A DNA stretch of 45,092 bases, from positions 1 to 45,092 of the forward strand of contig NZ_JAUWAV010000037.1 of NCBI RefSeq assembly GCF_030605225.1. The letters run 5' to 3'. Both the position numbers and the translations under genes were made by a program. Positions 17,314 through 24,234 of the stretch are shown piece by piece (within the stretch, counting starts at the first letter, position 1; each line of letters starts with the position of its first letter). A model generated the notes under the pieces. It saw only the letters and a program-made list of their open reading frames with translations. It was not told the origin of the DNA and did not search any database. Origin of the DNA: Geoalkalibacter sp. Lineage in GTDB: Bacteria > Desulfobacterota > Desulfuromonadia > Desulfuromonadales > Geoalkalibacteraceae.

Positions 17314-19560
17314 TCAGGAGGCCGTGGCGGAGGGCAATTGATCCTCCTGGGCGAGAGGAAGGGTGAAGAACACCGTGGTGCCCTCGCCGAGGGCGCTTTC
17401 GACCCAGACGCGGCCGCCGTGGGCCTCGACGATGTGCTTGACGATGGACATGCCCAAGCCGGTGCCGGCGATGGCGATGTTGGAGGAATCGGCGCGATAG
17501 AACTTCTCGAAGACCCGGACGCTCTGCTCCGGCGACATGCCGATGCCCCAGTCGCGCACCTGGACTTCATAGAAATCGCCGACCACCCGGCCGCTGACCC
17601 GCACGCGCCGCTGCGCGGAAGAATACTTGACGGCGTTGGACAGCAGGTTTTCCATGATCTGCGAACTTTTGCGCCGATCGACGAACAGCCTCGCCGCCGC
17701 TGGTTGCAGATCCACCTCAAACTCAAAGGCGGGATGGTTGAGGCGATAGTCGCGGATCACCGGCAAAAAGACGCTCTCCGGCGCGCAGGCCTCCTCGTTG
17801 AGTTCGAGTTCGCGCCCGGCCTCGATGCGACTCAGGTCGAGAAGATCGTCGACGATGGCGGCCAGGGCATCGGCCTTCTCGAAGATGTAGGTGAGAAACT
17901 CCCGGCGCTGCTCGGGGGCGAAATCGTCGCGGCTGAGCAAGAGCTCCGAAAAACCCAGCACCGTGGCCAGGGGGGTGCGGAATTCATGGGCGACCGTCGA
18001 AATGAACTCGCTCTTCATGCGGTCGATCATGCGCGCCTGGGTGACGTCCTCCATGAGCACCACCACCCCGGAGCTTCCATCCTGCGCGCCGCGAATGGCC
18101 GAAATCCGCGACTCGATGATGCGCCGCGCGCCCTGGGCGTCCAGATGCTCGAAATCGAAACCACCGTCCACCTTCCCCTCGGCCAGCGCCTGGCGCAAGC
18201 CGGCAAGCAGGGTCGAGCCGGCGAAGAGCGTATCAATCGTCTGGCCGCCCGCGACCTCCGCCTGGAGATCGAACATCCGCCGCACCCGCTCGTTGATGAG
18301 CAACACCCGACCCGCCTGATCGATCACCAGCAGTCCGTCGGCCACCGAGCGCAAGATGGCATCGATGCGCTCACCGGCCTGTCGGGCCTCGCGCAGGGCG
18401 TCCTCGAGTTCGGCGGTACGCCGCGCGACGCGCCGCTCCAGTTCATCGCGCGCCTCGCGCAGGTCCTCCTCGACCCGGCGCCGCTCGGCCATTTCATGCT
18501 CCAGATGGTCGTTGGCCTGGCGCGTCAACTCGAATTCATCGACCAGCCGCCCCTGGACCTCGGCCAGTTGGCGCGCCGTGCGCCCGAGCATCACCCAGGA
18601 AAAGACGAAAAGTAAACCGCCGAGGCCCAGGGTCGAACCGGCGCCGATGAGCATCGAGCGATTGAAGACGGCGATTTTGTCCGTGACGTCGAGCATGATC
18701 AGCACATCGCCCACATCGGCGCCGCTCACGTCGGTGAGGGGCAGCAGCCGGCCGCGCAGCCTGCGCTCGCCGATCTCCATGTCGAAGAGCAGCTTGTGAT
18801 GGCTTTGGTGATCGAGATCAAGCGCCCTCTCAAACCCTAGCGGAAGAGCCTTGAGGGTGCCTTCCATCAGCACATGGCCGGGCAACCGGTCCCAGTCGGC
18901 CGCGCGCCCCTGCATCGCCATGCCCTGCTCCCAGCGCGCGCGGTCGAGATGATGCTTTTCCAGCGTGACGGCATACTCGACGCCGACACTCTCTCGTAGA
19001 CGCGCCAGAAAAAGATCGATGTCCTCGCCGGCCTCCAGATAGCCGATCACCTCGCCCGCCGCGCGCCAGGGCAGCACCACGCGCAGGGTGAAGGTGCCCA
19101 GGGGGCCCAGTTCCAAACCCGCCGCCGTGATCTGCCGCGTCCGAGCCTGGCGCAGGGTATCGCGCGAAATGAAGTCGCCGAAGAAATCGGGTTTGTGGAC
19201 CCGCAGAAAATTGTAACCGTCGCGCTGATGAAAATAGAGATGGGAGATGCCCAGGGGCTTGAGCACTTCCTGGAAAAGGGGCAGGGAATATTCCAGCAGC
19301 AGATCGCGCCTTCCGGCGACCATGGCCGATTGCAGATGGGGATCGCGGGCGATGAGCTCGAGCGCCAGGTTCAGCTGCCGGATGCGCTCCTCGCGCAGTT
19401 CCAGGGAGAGCACCTGCACCGCCTCGTAATGCTGGTCGAGGGCGGCATCGACCTCCTTGAGCTTGATCTTGTAGATGCTGAATAAAAAGGTGCCGAGCAG
19501 CATCAGCAGGGTCAGTGTCAGGGGCAGCAGGATGTGTCTGCGGATGCTGTTGACGCTCAT
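17314..19560 (-). CDS. membrane sensor histidine kinase with extracytoplasmic sensor and PAS domain
   Basis: A 748-residue two-component kinase. It has TM1 (about 10-30), a large periplasmic region (31-300) with Cache-like features (YFHQRDGYNFLRVHKPDFFG; GTFTLRVVLPW), TM2 (303-325), a long charged coiled coil (330-400), a PAS domain (about 400-510, ILRSVADGLLVIDQAGRVLL), then HisKA with phospho-His 525 in STVAHEFRTPLA, and an ATPase with ENLLSNAVKYS, DWGIGM and GTGLGMSIVKHIVEAHGG. No partner regulator lies next to it. ATG 19560 has AAGG upstream. A terminator separates it from the cytochrome operon, so it may have its own promoter. Confidence 0.93.
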   Translation of the reverse strand: MSVNSIRRHILLPLTLTLLMLLGTFLFSIYKIKLKEVDAALDQHYEAVQVLSLELREERIRQLNLALELIARDPHLQSAMVAGRRDLLLEYSLPLFQEVLKPLGISHLYFHQRDGYNFLRVHKPDFFGDFISRDTLRQARTRQITAAGLELGPLGTFTLRVVLPWRAAGEVIGYLEAGEDIDLFLARLRESVGVEYAVTLEKHHLDRARWEQGMAMQGRAADWDRLPGHVLMEGTLKALPLGFERALDLDHQSHHKLLFDMEIGERRLRGRLLPLTDVSGADVGDVLIMLDVTDKIAVFNRSMLIGAGSTLGLGGLLFVFSWVMLGRTARQLAEVQGRLVDEFELTRQANDHLEHEMAERRRVEEDLREARDELERRVARRTAELEDALREARQAGERIDAILRSVADGLLVIDQAGRVLLINERVRRMFDLQAEVAGGQTIDTLFAGSTLLAGLRQALAEGKVDGGFDFEHLDAQGARRIIESRISAIRGAQDGSSGVVVLMEDVTQARMIDRMKSEFISTVAHEFRTPLATVLGFSELLLSRDDFAPEQRREFLTYIFEKADALAAIVDDLLDLSRIEAGRELELNEEACAPESVFLPVIRDYRLNHPAFEFEVDLQPAAARLFVDRRKSSQIMENLLSNAVKYSSAQRRVRVSGRVVGDFYEVQVRDWGIGMSPEQSVRVFEKFYRADSSNIAIAGTGLGMSIVKHIVEAHGGRVWVESALGEGTTVFFTLPLAQEDQLPSATAS

Positions 19561-19660
19561 GGAAGCCTTGGACCGGCCGAAGAGGGATACCAGACAAAGT
19601 AAAATTTGTTAATTGTTCAAGAGTAAGCGCAAACCCTCATCCGTGTCAACGACCGCCGGC

Positions 19661-19699
19661 AAAAAATCGGGCGGGCCGCCCCTTCGGCAGCCCGCCCTG
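19661..19699 (-). terminator. rho-independent terminator after the cytochrome b gene
   Basis: On the minus strand GGGCGGGC and GCCCGCCC (between 19698 and 19669) pair perfectly around a loop that can extend the stem, and GATTTTTTG follows. It lies about 30 bases after the cytochrome b stop and before the kinase start. Confidence 0.8.
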
Positions 19700-19730
19700 A
19701 CCTGGATCGCGCAACCGATGCGCGATGATC

Positions 19731-20381
19731 TCAATGGGTCTTTTCCGCGTGATGGTCGTCCACCTTCTCCCAGCCCGTCCACATGGGCTTGAAGTAGGCG
19801 AAGAAAGTCTGCCCGAGGGTCGCCAGATACACGTGGGTGAAGAGAAACGCCGTCAGGCCGCAGGCCAGCAGGAAATGCGCGCCCACCACGAACTTCACGC
19901 CGCCCAGGAACAGGACCAGCTGGCGCAGGGGCCCGATGTTGAGCAGCAGCAGTCCCGAGACGATCACCAGCGGCACCAGCACCATCATGATCACCATGTA
20001 GGCCGATTTCTGCATGGGATTGAACTTCGAGTCGGGGGTGGCGTGATGCGGATTGGGCTTGCCCCGGAAGTAGTTGAAGAAATAGAAGCCCGCCTGGCGC
20101 AGCAGCCCGTGCTGGATGTCCTCGCGGGTCGGCACGTAGAGCGCCGCCAGCTTGCGCGCGATCACCAGGTAGTAGATCAGCCACAGGCAGAAGCTGATGG
20201 AGACCACGATGCCTGCCGTGTTGTGCAGCTCGATGGCCGCGCGGTAGCTGCCGAAGATGTTGATCTCGGGATAGCGGATCTGGATGCCGGTCAGGATCAG
20301 GGCGATGAATCCCAGGGCGTTGAGCCAGTGCCAGATGCGGACCGGTGTGGGTTGCAGATAGATGAATTTGCTCTCAGCCAT
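19731..20381 (-). CDS. membrane cytochrome b (Ni/Fe-hydrogenase/thiosulfate reductase cytochrome b-like)
   Basis: A 216-residue integral membrane protein with about four long hydrophobic helices. Likely heme b ligands are H18 (RIWHWLNALGF), H53 (IELHNTAG), H169 (VGAHFL) and H183 (LFTHVYLA), the two-by-two layout of the dihaem cytochrome b561/HydC family. It should pass electrons between the quinone pool and a periplasmic partner, here almost certainly the heptaheme cytochrome encoded four bases upstream. ATG 20381 is preceded by GGGAGG, which overlaps the end of the upstream gene. A terminator follows. Confidence 0.88.
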   Translation of the reverse strand: MAESKFIYLQPTPVRIWHWLNALGFIALILTGIQIRYPEINIFGSYRAAIELHNTAGIVVSISFCLWLIYYLVIARKLAALYVPTREDIQHGLLRQAGFYFFNYFRGKPNPHHATPDSKFNPMQKSAYMVIMMVLVPLVIVSGLLLLNIGPLRQLVLFLGGVKFVVGAHFLLACGLTAFLFTHVYLATLGQTFFAYFKPMWTGWEKVDDHHAEKTH

Positions 20382-20385
20382 GGTA

Positions 20386-21438
20386 TCAATGACCTCCCTG
20401 ACGATTTTTACGGGTAAGGAATCGCATGGTGCCGTGCCCCACGGGCAGCACCAGACCGCCGGCGATGATCATGGCGCCCAGAATGTCCATGACCTTGTTG
20501 CGCGTCGCGCCGACCATGTAGAAGTTGGGCGTGCCGTAGAGGGCATCGAGCGCCGCGCCGCGCTCCACGTCGAGGCGCAGGAACGAGCCGTCATCCTGGG
20601 GAAAGGCCACGTAGCTCACCTGCATGGCGCTCGGACCCGAGGCATGGCAGAAGGTGCAGTCCCAGCGGTTGTCGAGAATCTGGAAGTTGTGACTGACCTG
20701 CTCGGGCGTCATCATGCCCACCAGGTGCAGCCCGCGGAAATCGCGGCTGGTGTTGAAGGCGCGCAGTTCGGCCAGGGACACGTGCCCGTCGTTGTCGGTG
20801 TCGATGAGGACGGTGATGTCCTTTTCGCCGGCCAGCGTCGCCAGTTCGCCGGGACTGAGCAGCTCGAAATCGCCGTAGGCCTTTTTCTGCTTGACCAGGT
20901 ACCAGGTGATGACGATGTTTTCCGAGCCGGTGTGGCAGGTGATGCAGGGCACGGCCTCGATATGCAGGCCCGCCTGCGGCAGCCAGCGGTCATGGCTGTC
21001 CACCACCCGCGCCGTCACGTGGCAGCCGGTGCACATCTGGTTCATGTCGTAGCCGCTGACCTCCGTGGAGGCGCGGGCGCTGTGCGGATTATGGCAGTCG
21101 TTGCACGAAGCCAGACCGGCATGGATGCCGGCGTTGTAGTCCTGCTCCATGTCCGCGTGGCACTCGCTGCAGCTGACCTTGCCCAGCTTGAGCCCGTCGT
21201 CGGGATGCTCGGCGGTGACGTCGGCGTGACAGGCGACGCACCCGAGTTCGGCATGCAGGGTCGTGGCGAATTTGGGACCGTCAACGAACAGAGCATCCCC
21301 CACCATGCCGGCATCGCCATGACACATCAGGCAGTCTTCGGCTTCCATGGCCCACCCGGCCGGCACGGCGACCAGGGCGACAAAGGCCAGGAAGTACATA
21401 ATGAACAGAAAAAACAGATGCTTCGCTTTAATTTTCAC
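20386..21438 (-). CDS. heptaheme c-type cytochrome with EF-hand-like loop and C-terminal membrane anchor
   Basis: A 350-residue exported cytochrome. It has an N-terminal signal/anchor (about 8-30) and seven CXXCH sites at 36, 67, 90, 112, 136, 165 and 261. Between sites six and seven lies a non-heme stretch with an EF-hand-like calcium loop, DTDNDGHVSLAE (213-224). A hydrophobic segment near the C terminus (316-333) would anchor it so that the C terminus is cytoplasmic. The GTG start at 21438 has GGGAGG seven bases upstream. With the cytochrome b it resembles the parts of Geobacter-type inner-membrane quinol:cytochrome c systems, but I cannot match it to a named one. Confidence 0.92.
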   Translation of the reverse strand: MKIKAKHLFFLFIMYFLAFVALVAVPAGWAMEAEDCLMCHGDAGMVGDALFVDGPKFATTLHAELGCVACHADVTAEHPDDGLKLGKVSCSECHADMEQDYNAGIHAGLASCNDCHNPHSARASTEVSGYDMNQMCTGCHVTARVVDSHDRWLPQAGLHIEAVPCITCHTGSENIVITWYLVKQKKAYGDFELLSPGELATLAGEKDITVLIDTDNDGHVSLAELRAFNTSRDFRGLHLVGMMTPEQVSHNFQILDNRWDCTFCHASGPSAMQVSYVAFPQDDGSFLRLDVERGAALDALYGTPNFYMVGATRNKVMDILGAMIIAGGLVLPVGHGTMRFLTRKNRQGGH

Positions 21439-21474
21439 GGCTGATCCTCCCTCGTAGGCCCCTTGGATGCGGTT

Positions 21475-21711
21475 TCAGCGCAACTCGACACGGCGCGAAA
21501 CGCGCTTTTTCTCAAAAGATTCCTCGACCATGCGGCGCAACGCCATGAGCGCCGTGCAGAGCTGCGCCACGACGATGATCCCGCAGTAGAGCAGGAAAAT
21601 GGCGATGACGATCCCCGCGAACCCGTCCATGACCCCCGGCACCGCCGCGGCGATGGTCACCGCGCCCAAAAAGAGTGTAATGGTCAAAAACATCCACGCT
21701 CCCCGTTTCAT
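21475..21711 (-). CDS. small membrane protein, paralogue 3 of 3
   Basis: A 78-residue protein with two hydrophobic helices (about 7-27 and 31-58) and a basic C-terminal tail (RRMVEESFEKKRVSRRVELR). Its second helix, FLLYCGIIVVAQLCTALMAL, matches the pattern shared with the other two small proteins of this operon (F-x3-C/G-x-I-V-x2-Q-L-x2-A/G-L-M). GGGGAGG lies six bases before ATG 21711. It comes directly before the heptaheme cytochrome gene. Function unknown; a membrane subunit or assembly partner of the cytochromes is plausible. Confidence 0.75.
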   Translation of the reverse strand: MKRGAWMFLTITLFLGAVTIAAAVPGVMDGFAGIVIAIFLLYCGIIVVAQLCTALMALRRMVEESFEKKRVSRRVELR

Positions 21712-21786
21712 AGCAACCTCCCCCGTTCGAGTGTCGCACTGGTGGTTACCAGGCCACCTCCTGTCTGCAAGGCTGTCCGCCCCGCC

Positions 21787-22020
21787 TTACTTGTTTTGAA
21801 TCTTTTGCGGCGTGAATTCCTTGTCCCGCGCCACGCTCTTGATGACGCCGAGCATCATCAGCACGGCCGGCATCAGCTGGGCGACCACGATCAGGGCGCA
21901 AAAGCCAAGAAACACCCACACCACGATGCCGCTGCTGTCTTCCCGGGCGCTCGCCGCCAGGGCCGGAGCCGCGCCGGCCAACACCATCATCAGGGCTCCC
22001 ATCACACTCTTCGCTCTCAT
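21787..22020 (-). CDS. small membrane protein, paralogue 2 of 3
   Basis: A 77-residue protein with a signal-like N terminus (about 1-23, ending PALAASA) and one further helix, WVFLGFCALIVVAQLMPAVL, then the short tail KSVARDKEFTPQKIQNK. The helix is clearly related to that of the gene at 22481 (both contain FLGF-x-ALIV and QL-x-P). GGAGG lies five bases before ATG 22020; the longer open frame upstream has no such site. It lies between the pseudo-receiver and the third paralogue. Confidence 0.78.
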   Translation of the reverse strand: MRAKSVMGALMMVLAGAAPALAASAREDSSGIVVWVFLGFCALIVVAQLMPAVLMMLGVIKSVARDKEFTPQKIQNK

Positions 22021-22067
22021 GACATCCTCCTTTGTGGTTGTCGGACCTCCGGTCCGCTCATCACGTT

Positions 22068-22460
22068 CTAATGCTGACGCGCCATGCCGCCGGTATTGGC
22101 GAAGGCGCACTGCACGGCCAGCTTGAGTTCTTCCTTGTCCTCGGCGCTCATCGGCTTGAGGGCGTGATAGAAAATGCCCTCGCTGCGCAGCTTGCGGATC
22201 TGCGGCAGGGACTGCTCGTTGGACACCAGGATGATGGTCAGATGGCGGTTGCACTTTTTGATGATGGGAATCAGCTCCGCCGCGGGAATTTCATCGAATT
22301 CCCCGCTGAGCAGCACCACCTGCGCTTCTTTCTTGAAGGTGTCGAGCAACACCTGCGCCGCCGAATCGGTTTCCACCACCTGATAGCCTGCCTTGGCGAA
22401 GAAATCCGCCAACTGTTTGCGCCCATCCTTGTCCTTGTCGGCAATCAGCAGCACGCCCAT
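22068..22460 (-). CDS. pseudo-receiver protein (receiver domain without phospho-Asp)
   Basis: A 130-residue single receiver-like domain. The first strand and loop (VLLIADKDKDG) keep D8 and D10, the fourth strand ends in S80 (ILVSNE), and K102 is present (LKP), but the position of the phospho-acceptor Asp is S52 (VVLLSGEFDEIP). It should not be phosphorylated in the usual way and may act as a constant-state binding domain. AAGGGG stands before ATG 22460. It sits between two small membrane-protein genes in the cytochrome operon, so its partner may be one of them or the cytochromes rather than a transcription target. Confidence 0.82.
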   Translation of the reverse strand: MGVLLIADKDKDGRKQLADFFAKAGYQVVETDSAAQVLLDTFKKEAQVVLLSGEFDEIPAAELIPIIKKCNRHLTIILVSNEQSLPQIRKLRSEGIFYHALKPMSAEDKEELKLAVQCAFANTGGMARQH

Positions 22461-22480
22461 GGTTTCACCCCTTTCCTTGC

Positions 22481-22753
22481 TCAACCCGCTTGCGCTTTTT
22501 CCCTCTCAGGATGAATGCCCCCCCGGGATCCTTCGCCCAGCTTGGCGCTGCGCGCCTCCTTGCCGAACAGCCCCTTGAGCAGGCTGCCCAGCATGATCAG
22601 CCCCGGGATCAATTGGGTGGCCACGATCAAGGCAAAGAAGCCAAGAAAAATCTTGGTGATCAGGCTGGCTCCGGAAATTTCCTCGCCGGCTGCGGCAAAG
22701 GCCGTTCCCGCTCCCCCCAAAAGCATGAGCGCCGTCATGATCCGATTTTTCAT
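22481..22753 (-). CDS. small membrane protein, paralogue 1 of 3 (first gene of the operon)
   Basis: A 90-residue protein with a signal peptide-like start (MTALMLLGGAGTAFAAAGEE), one membrane helix (ITKIFLGFFALIVATQLIPG, extending to about residue 60), and a basic hydrophilic C-terminal tail. It shares FLGF-x-ALIV-x2-QL-x-P with the gene at 21787. AGGAGG is seven bases before ATG 22753. It is preceded by a good sigma54-type promoter. I do not recognise the family. Confidence 0.78.
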   Translation of the reverse strand: MKNRIMTALMLLGGAGTAFAAAGEEISGASLITKIFLGFFALIVATQLIPGLIMLGSLLKGLFGKEARSAKLGEGSRGGIHPEREKAQAG

Positions 22754-22806
22754 GGCTGACCTCCTTAAAGTCGCAAGCAAACTCCATCGCTCTGACTTTC
22801 TCTGAT

Positions 22807-22823
22807 AGCATCAGCCGTACCAA
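22807..22823 (-). promoter_or_regulatory. sigma54 (RpoN) promoter candidate of the cytochrome operon
   Basis: The minus-strand sequence TTGGTACGGCTGATGCT fits the sigma54 consensus YTGGCACGrNNNTTGCW with two mismatches and keeps the required GG and GC ten bases apart. It lies 54 bases before the start codon of the first gene, giving a leader of about 45 bases. An enhancer-binding activator would be needed; none is encoded close by. Confidence 0.6.
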
Positions 22824-23050
22824 CAATGAAGCGCCCTGGGCGCTTAATCCTAAGCAGCTGTTTTTGTTCGATTATTTCGAGAGCGGAGAGAGCCGCGAGG
22901 CGCTGCCGGGCGAGGTGTTTCGTATAGAAAATTTATGCGGCGCAAGACGTCGGGAGCGCGACAAAGCCTCGCACCGACGAGCCAACCTATTGTTTCTAAT
23001 TGGTTTTTAGAAGAAAAAGCCGAGGTGTATGGAGGAGATATACAGCAGAG
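22824..23050. other. gene-free stretch upstream of the cytochrome operon
   Basis: The 349-base gap 22754-23102 holds the sigma54 site near its left end and a terminator at its right end. Between them no convincing gene is seen; short open frames on both strands lack ribosome sites or sense. A stretch GAAGCGCCCTGGGCGCTTAA (22828-22847) forms a small hairpin. Activator-binding sites for the sigma54 promoter would be expected in this part. Confidence 0.4.
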
Positions 23051-23099
23051 AAAAAGAAAAAGTCCCTTTTCCCTTCCCACAAAGGCAGGGGGAAAGGAA
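23051..23099 (-). terminator. terminator-like hairpin after the 23103 gene
   Basis: On the minus strand CCTTTCCCCC pairs imperfectly with GGGAAGGGAAAAGG and is followed by the T-rich run ACTTTTTCTTTTTCTC. It starts only a few bases after the stop codon of the small membrane-protein gene. Confidence 0.6.
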
Positions 23100-23102
23100 C
23101 CT

Positions 23103-23357
23103 TCAGCCCAGATCGCGGTTGCGCACCAGACGCATGAGCAGCACGCCGAGAATGCTCAGCAACATCCCCACGCAGATGCCCAGGTACCCGAAGGCTTCGC
23201 CCGTGCCCCAGCCGAGGATGTAATCCTTGCGATAGAAAAACCACAGGGCCAGACCGCCGAAGGTGGCGATCCCCCCGATCACGAAAAATCCCAGGGCGGC
23301 GATGGCCAAACCCATGCCCGGAATCTTGGGCGGCTTATTTTCATCCTGCTTGCTCAT
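23103..23357 (-). CDS. small two-helix membrane protein, unrecognised
   Basis: An 84-residue protein with a short charged N terminus (SKQDENKPPKIPG), two hydrophobic helices (about 14-37 and 52-75) joined by a loop with YRKDYILGWGTGE, and a basic end (RLVRNRDLG). AGGAG lies eight bases before ATG 23357, which is why that start is chosen over the longer frame. It is a single-gene unit with its own terminator. I cannot assign a function; it is not obviously related to the three small proteins of the cytochrome operon. Confidence 0.72.
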   Translation of the reverse strand: MSKQDENKPPKIPGMGLAIAALGFFVIGGIATFGGLALWFFYRKDYILGWGTGEAFGYLGICVGMLLSILGVLLMRLVRNRDLG

Positions 23358-23451
23358 GCGGAAAACTCCTTGCCGAGGAATGCGCCGGAGTCTAGCACCC
23401 CCGGCCGCTCGCCGCAAGGGGCGAGCGCAGGGTTGCGATGACCGCGGGGAA

Positions 23452-23535
23452 AAAGCTCGCTACGACTGTTGCACGGTTTGCGGGAAAGACCTGAGGTTAA
23501 GATCGTGTGCCGCAGTTGCCCAGAACGGGATCAGG
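23452..23535 (+). pseudogene. possible frameshifted zinc-ribbon remnant
   Basis: One frame reads KARYDCCTVCGKDL and, after a one-base shift near 23492, the next frame reads EVKIVCRSCPERD, together giving two CxxC pairs about a dozen residues apart as in a zinc ribbon. There is no start codon with a ribosome site, and the remaining sequence runs into the antisense of the toxin gene. It may be chance. Confidence 0.25.
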
Positions 23536-23545
23536 GTAGCGCGCC

Positions 23546-23932
23546 CTACTCCTCGGGATTGCGAAACCGAACATTGTACAAGCGGATATTCGTGTCGGCG
23601 GTCATCAGAATAAGCCCCTCGGCCTGGGCCTGCGCGACCAACATGCGGTCAAAGGGATCGCGGTGAAGTGCCGGGAGGCGCCCGGCGAGTTGGCCATGAT
23701 AGAGAGTGATTGGGAGTTTGCTGAAACCCTCATCTTCGACGATGGATTCCATGTCCTCGGGGGCATCCAACTTGCCGAGCGCTTGCTTGATAGAGATCTC
23801 CCAGGTTGTGGCGGCGCTGATGAAAATCTCATTGCGCTGCTCGGAAATGAGTTCCCTGCAACGCGGCCCCAGTTCCGGCGCATCGGCCAACCACCAGAGA
23901 AAAACATGCGTATCGAGTAAAAAGCGCTGCAT
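23546..23932 (-). CDS. PIN-domain toxin (VapC-like)
   Basis: A 128-residue PIN nuclease. The acidic residues of the active site are visible as D7 (LLDTHVFLWWL), E45 (TTWEISIK), D95 (DPFDRMLVAQA) and D113 (TADTNI). Such toxins cleave RNA, often tRNA or rRNA. Its ATG at 23932 overlaps the antitoxin stop by one base (TGATG), so translation is coupled. The LWWLADAPELG region and a Phd-type partner place it in the group often annotated as type II PIN/Phd pairs. All catalytic residues seem intact. Confidence 0.92.
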   Translation of the reverse strand: MQRFLLDTHVFLWWLADAPELGPRCRELISEQRNEIFISAATTWEISIKQALGKLDAPEDMESIVEDEGFSKLPITLYHGQLAGRLPALHRDPFDRMLVAQAQAEGLILMTADTNIRLYNVRFRNPEE

Positions 23933-24165
23933 CAGCCTTCCCCCTCAAAGGCCTTGACGACATCCTCCGGTGTCCGGTCGAAATCATCGGCAATGCGAAT
24001 CCTGCCTTTAAATCGACCAGGCTTGCGGGGGCGACGCCCCTCCCGGTGCGGCAAGAGATCGACGTAGGGTTTTCCCGCCTTGGCAATGACGACAGTCTCT
24101 CCCTCCCAGACCTTTTCCGCCAATGCCGACAGTTTGCTTTTCGCCTCGTGCATATTGACTTTCAT
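23932..24165 (-). CDS. Phd/YefM-family antitoxin
   Basis: A 77-residue antitoxin. The N-terminal DNA-binding and dimer part is typical (MKVNMHEAKSKLSALAEKV then ETVVIAKAGKPYVDLLP). The C-terminal part (residues 45-77) is basic then acidic (DDFDRTPEDVVKAFEGEG) and should wrap the PIN toxin. GGAGG lies five bases before ATG 24165. It is followed directly by the toxin gene and preceded by a perfect 18-base palindrome that is the likely autorepression site. Confidence 0.92.
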   Translation of the reverse strand: MKVNMHEAKSKLSALAEKVWEGETVVIAKAGKPYVDLLPHREGRRPRKPGRFKGRIRIADDFDRTPEDVVKAFEGEG

Positions 24166-24182
24166 AAACGCCTCCGCCTAGC

Positions 24183-24200
24183 TTAGCTAAATTTAGCTAA
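24183..24200. promoter_or_regulatory. perfect palindromic operator of the Phd/PIN pair
   Basis: TTAGCTAAATTTAGCTAA is identical to its reverse complement over all 18 bases. It lies just downstream of the -10 box and would cover the transcription start, as expected for autorepression by a Phd-type dimer. A half-site (TAGCTAAAT) also occurs at 24443-24451 in the hipBA upstream region. Confidence 0.75.
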
Positions 24201-24205
24201 AAGCG

Positions 24206-24234
24206 ATATTACCCCTTCGGTGCGGACCCGTCAA
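24206..24234 (-). promoter_or_regulatory. sigma70 promoter of the Phd/PIN pair
   Basis: On the minus strand TTGACG (24234-24229) and TAATAT (24211-24206) are 17 bases apart, five and four matches to consensus, about 45 bases before the antitoxin start and adjacent to the palindromic operator. Confidence 0.65.

Noticed and set aside
15889-18615. 908-codon plus-strand open frame opposite an MCP and the sensor kinase
   Set aside because: Crosses two unrelated real genes on the other strand and has no recognisable domain.
17314-22823. Including the sensor kinase in the cytochrome operon
   Set aside because: A good rho-independent terminator (19661-19699) and a 170-base gap separate them, although read-through is possible.
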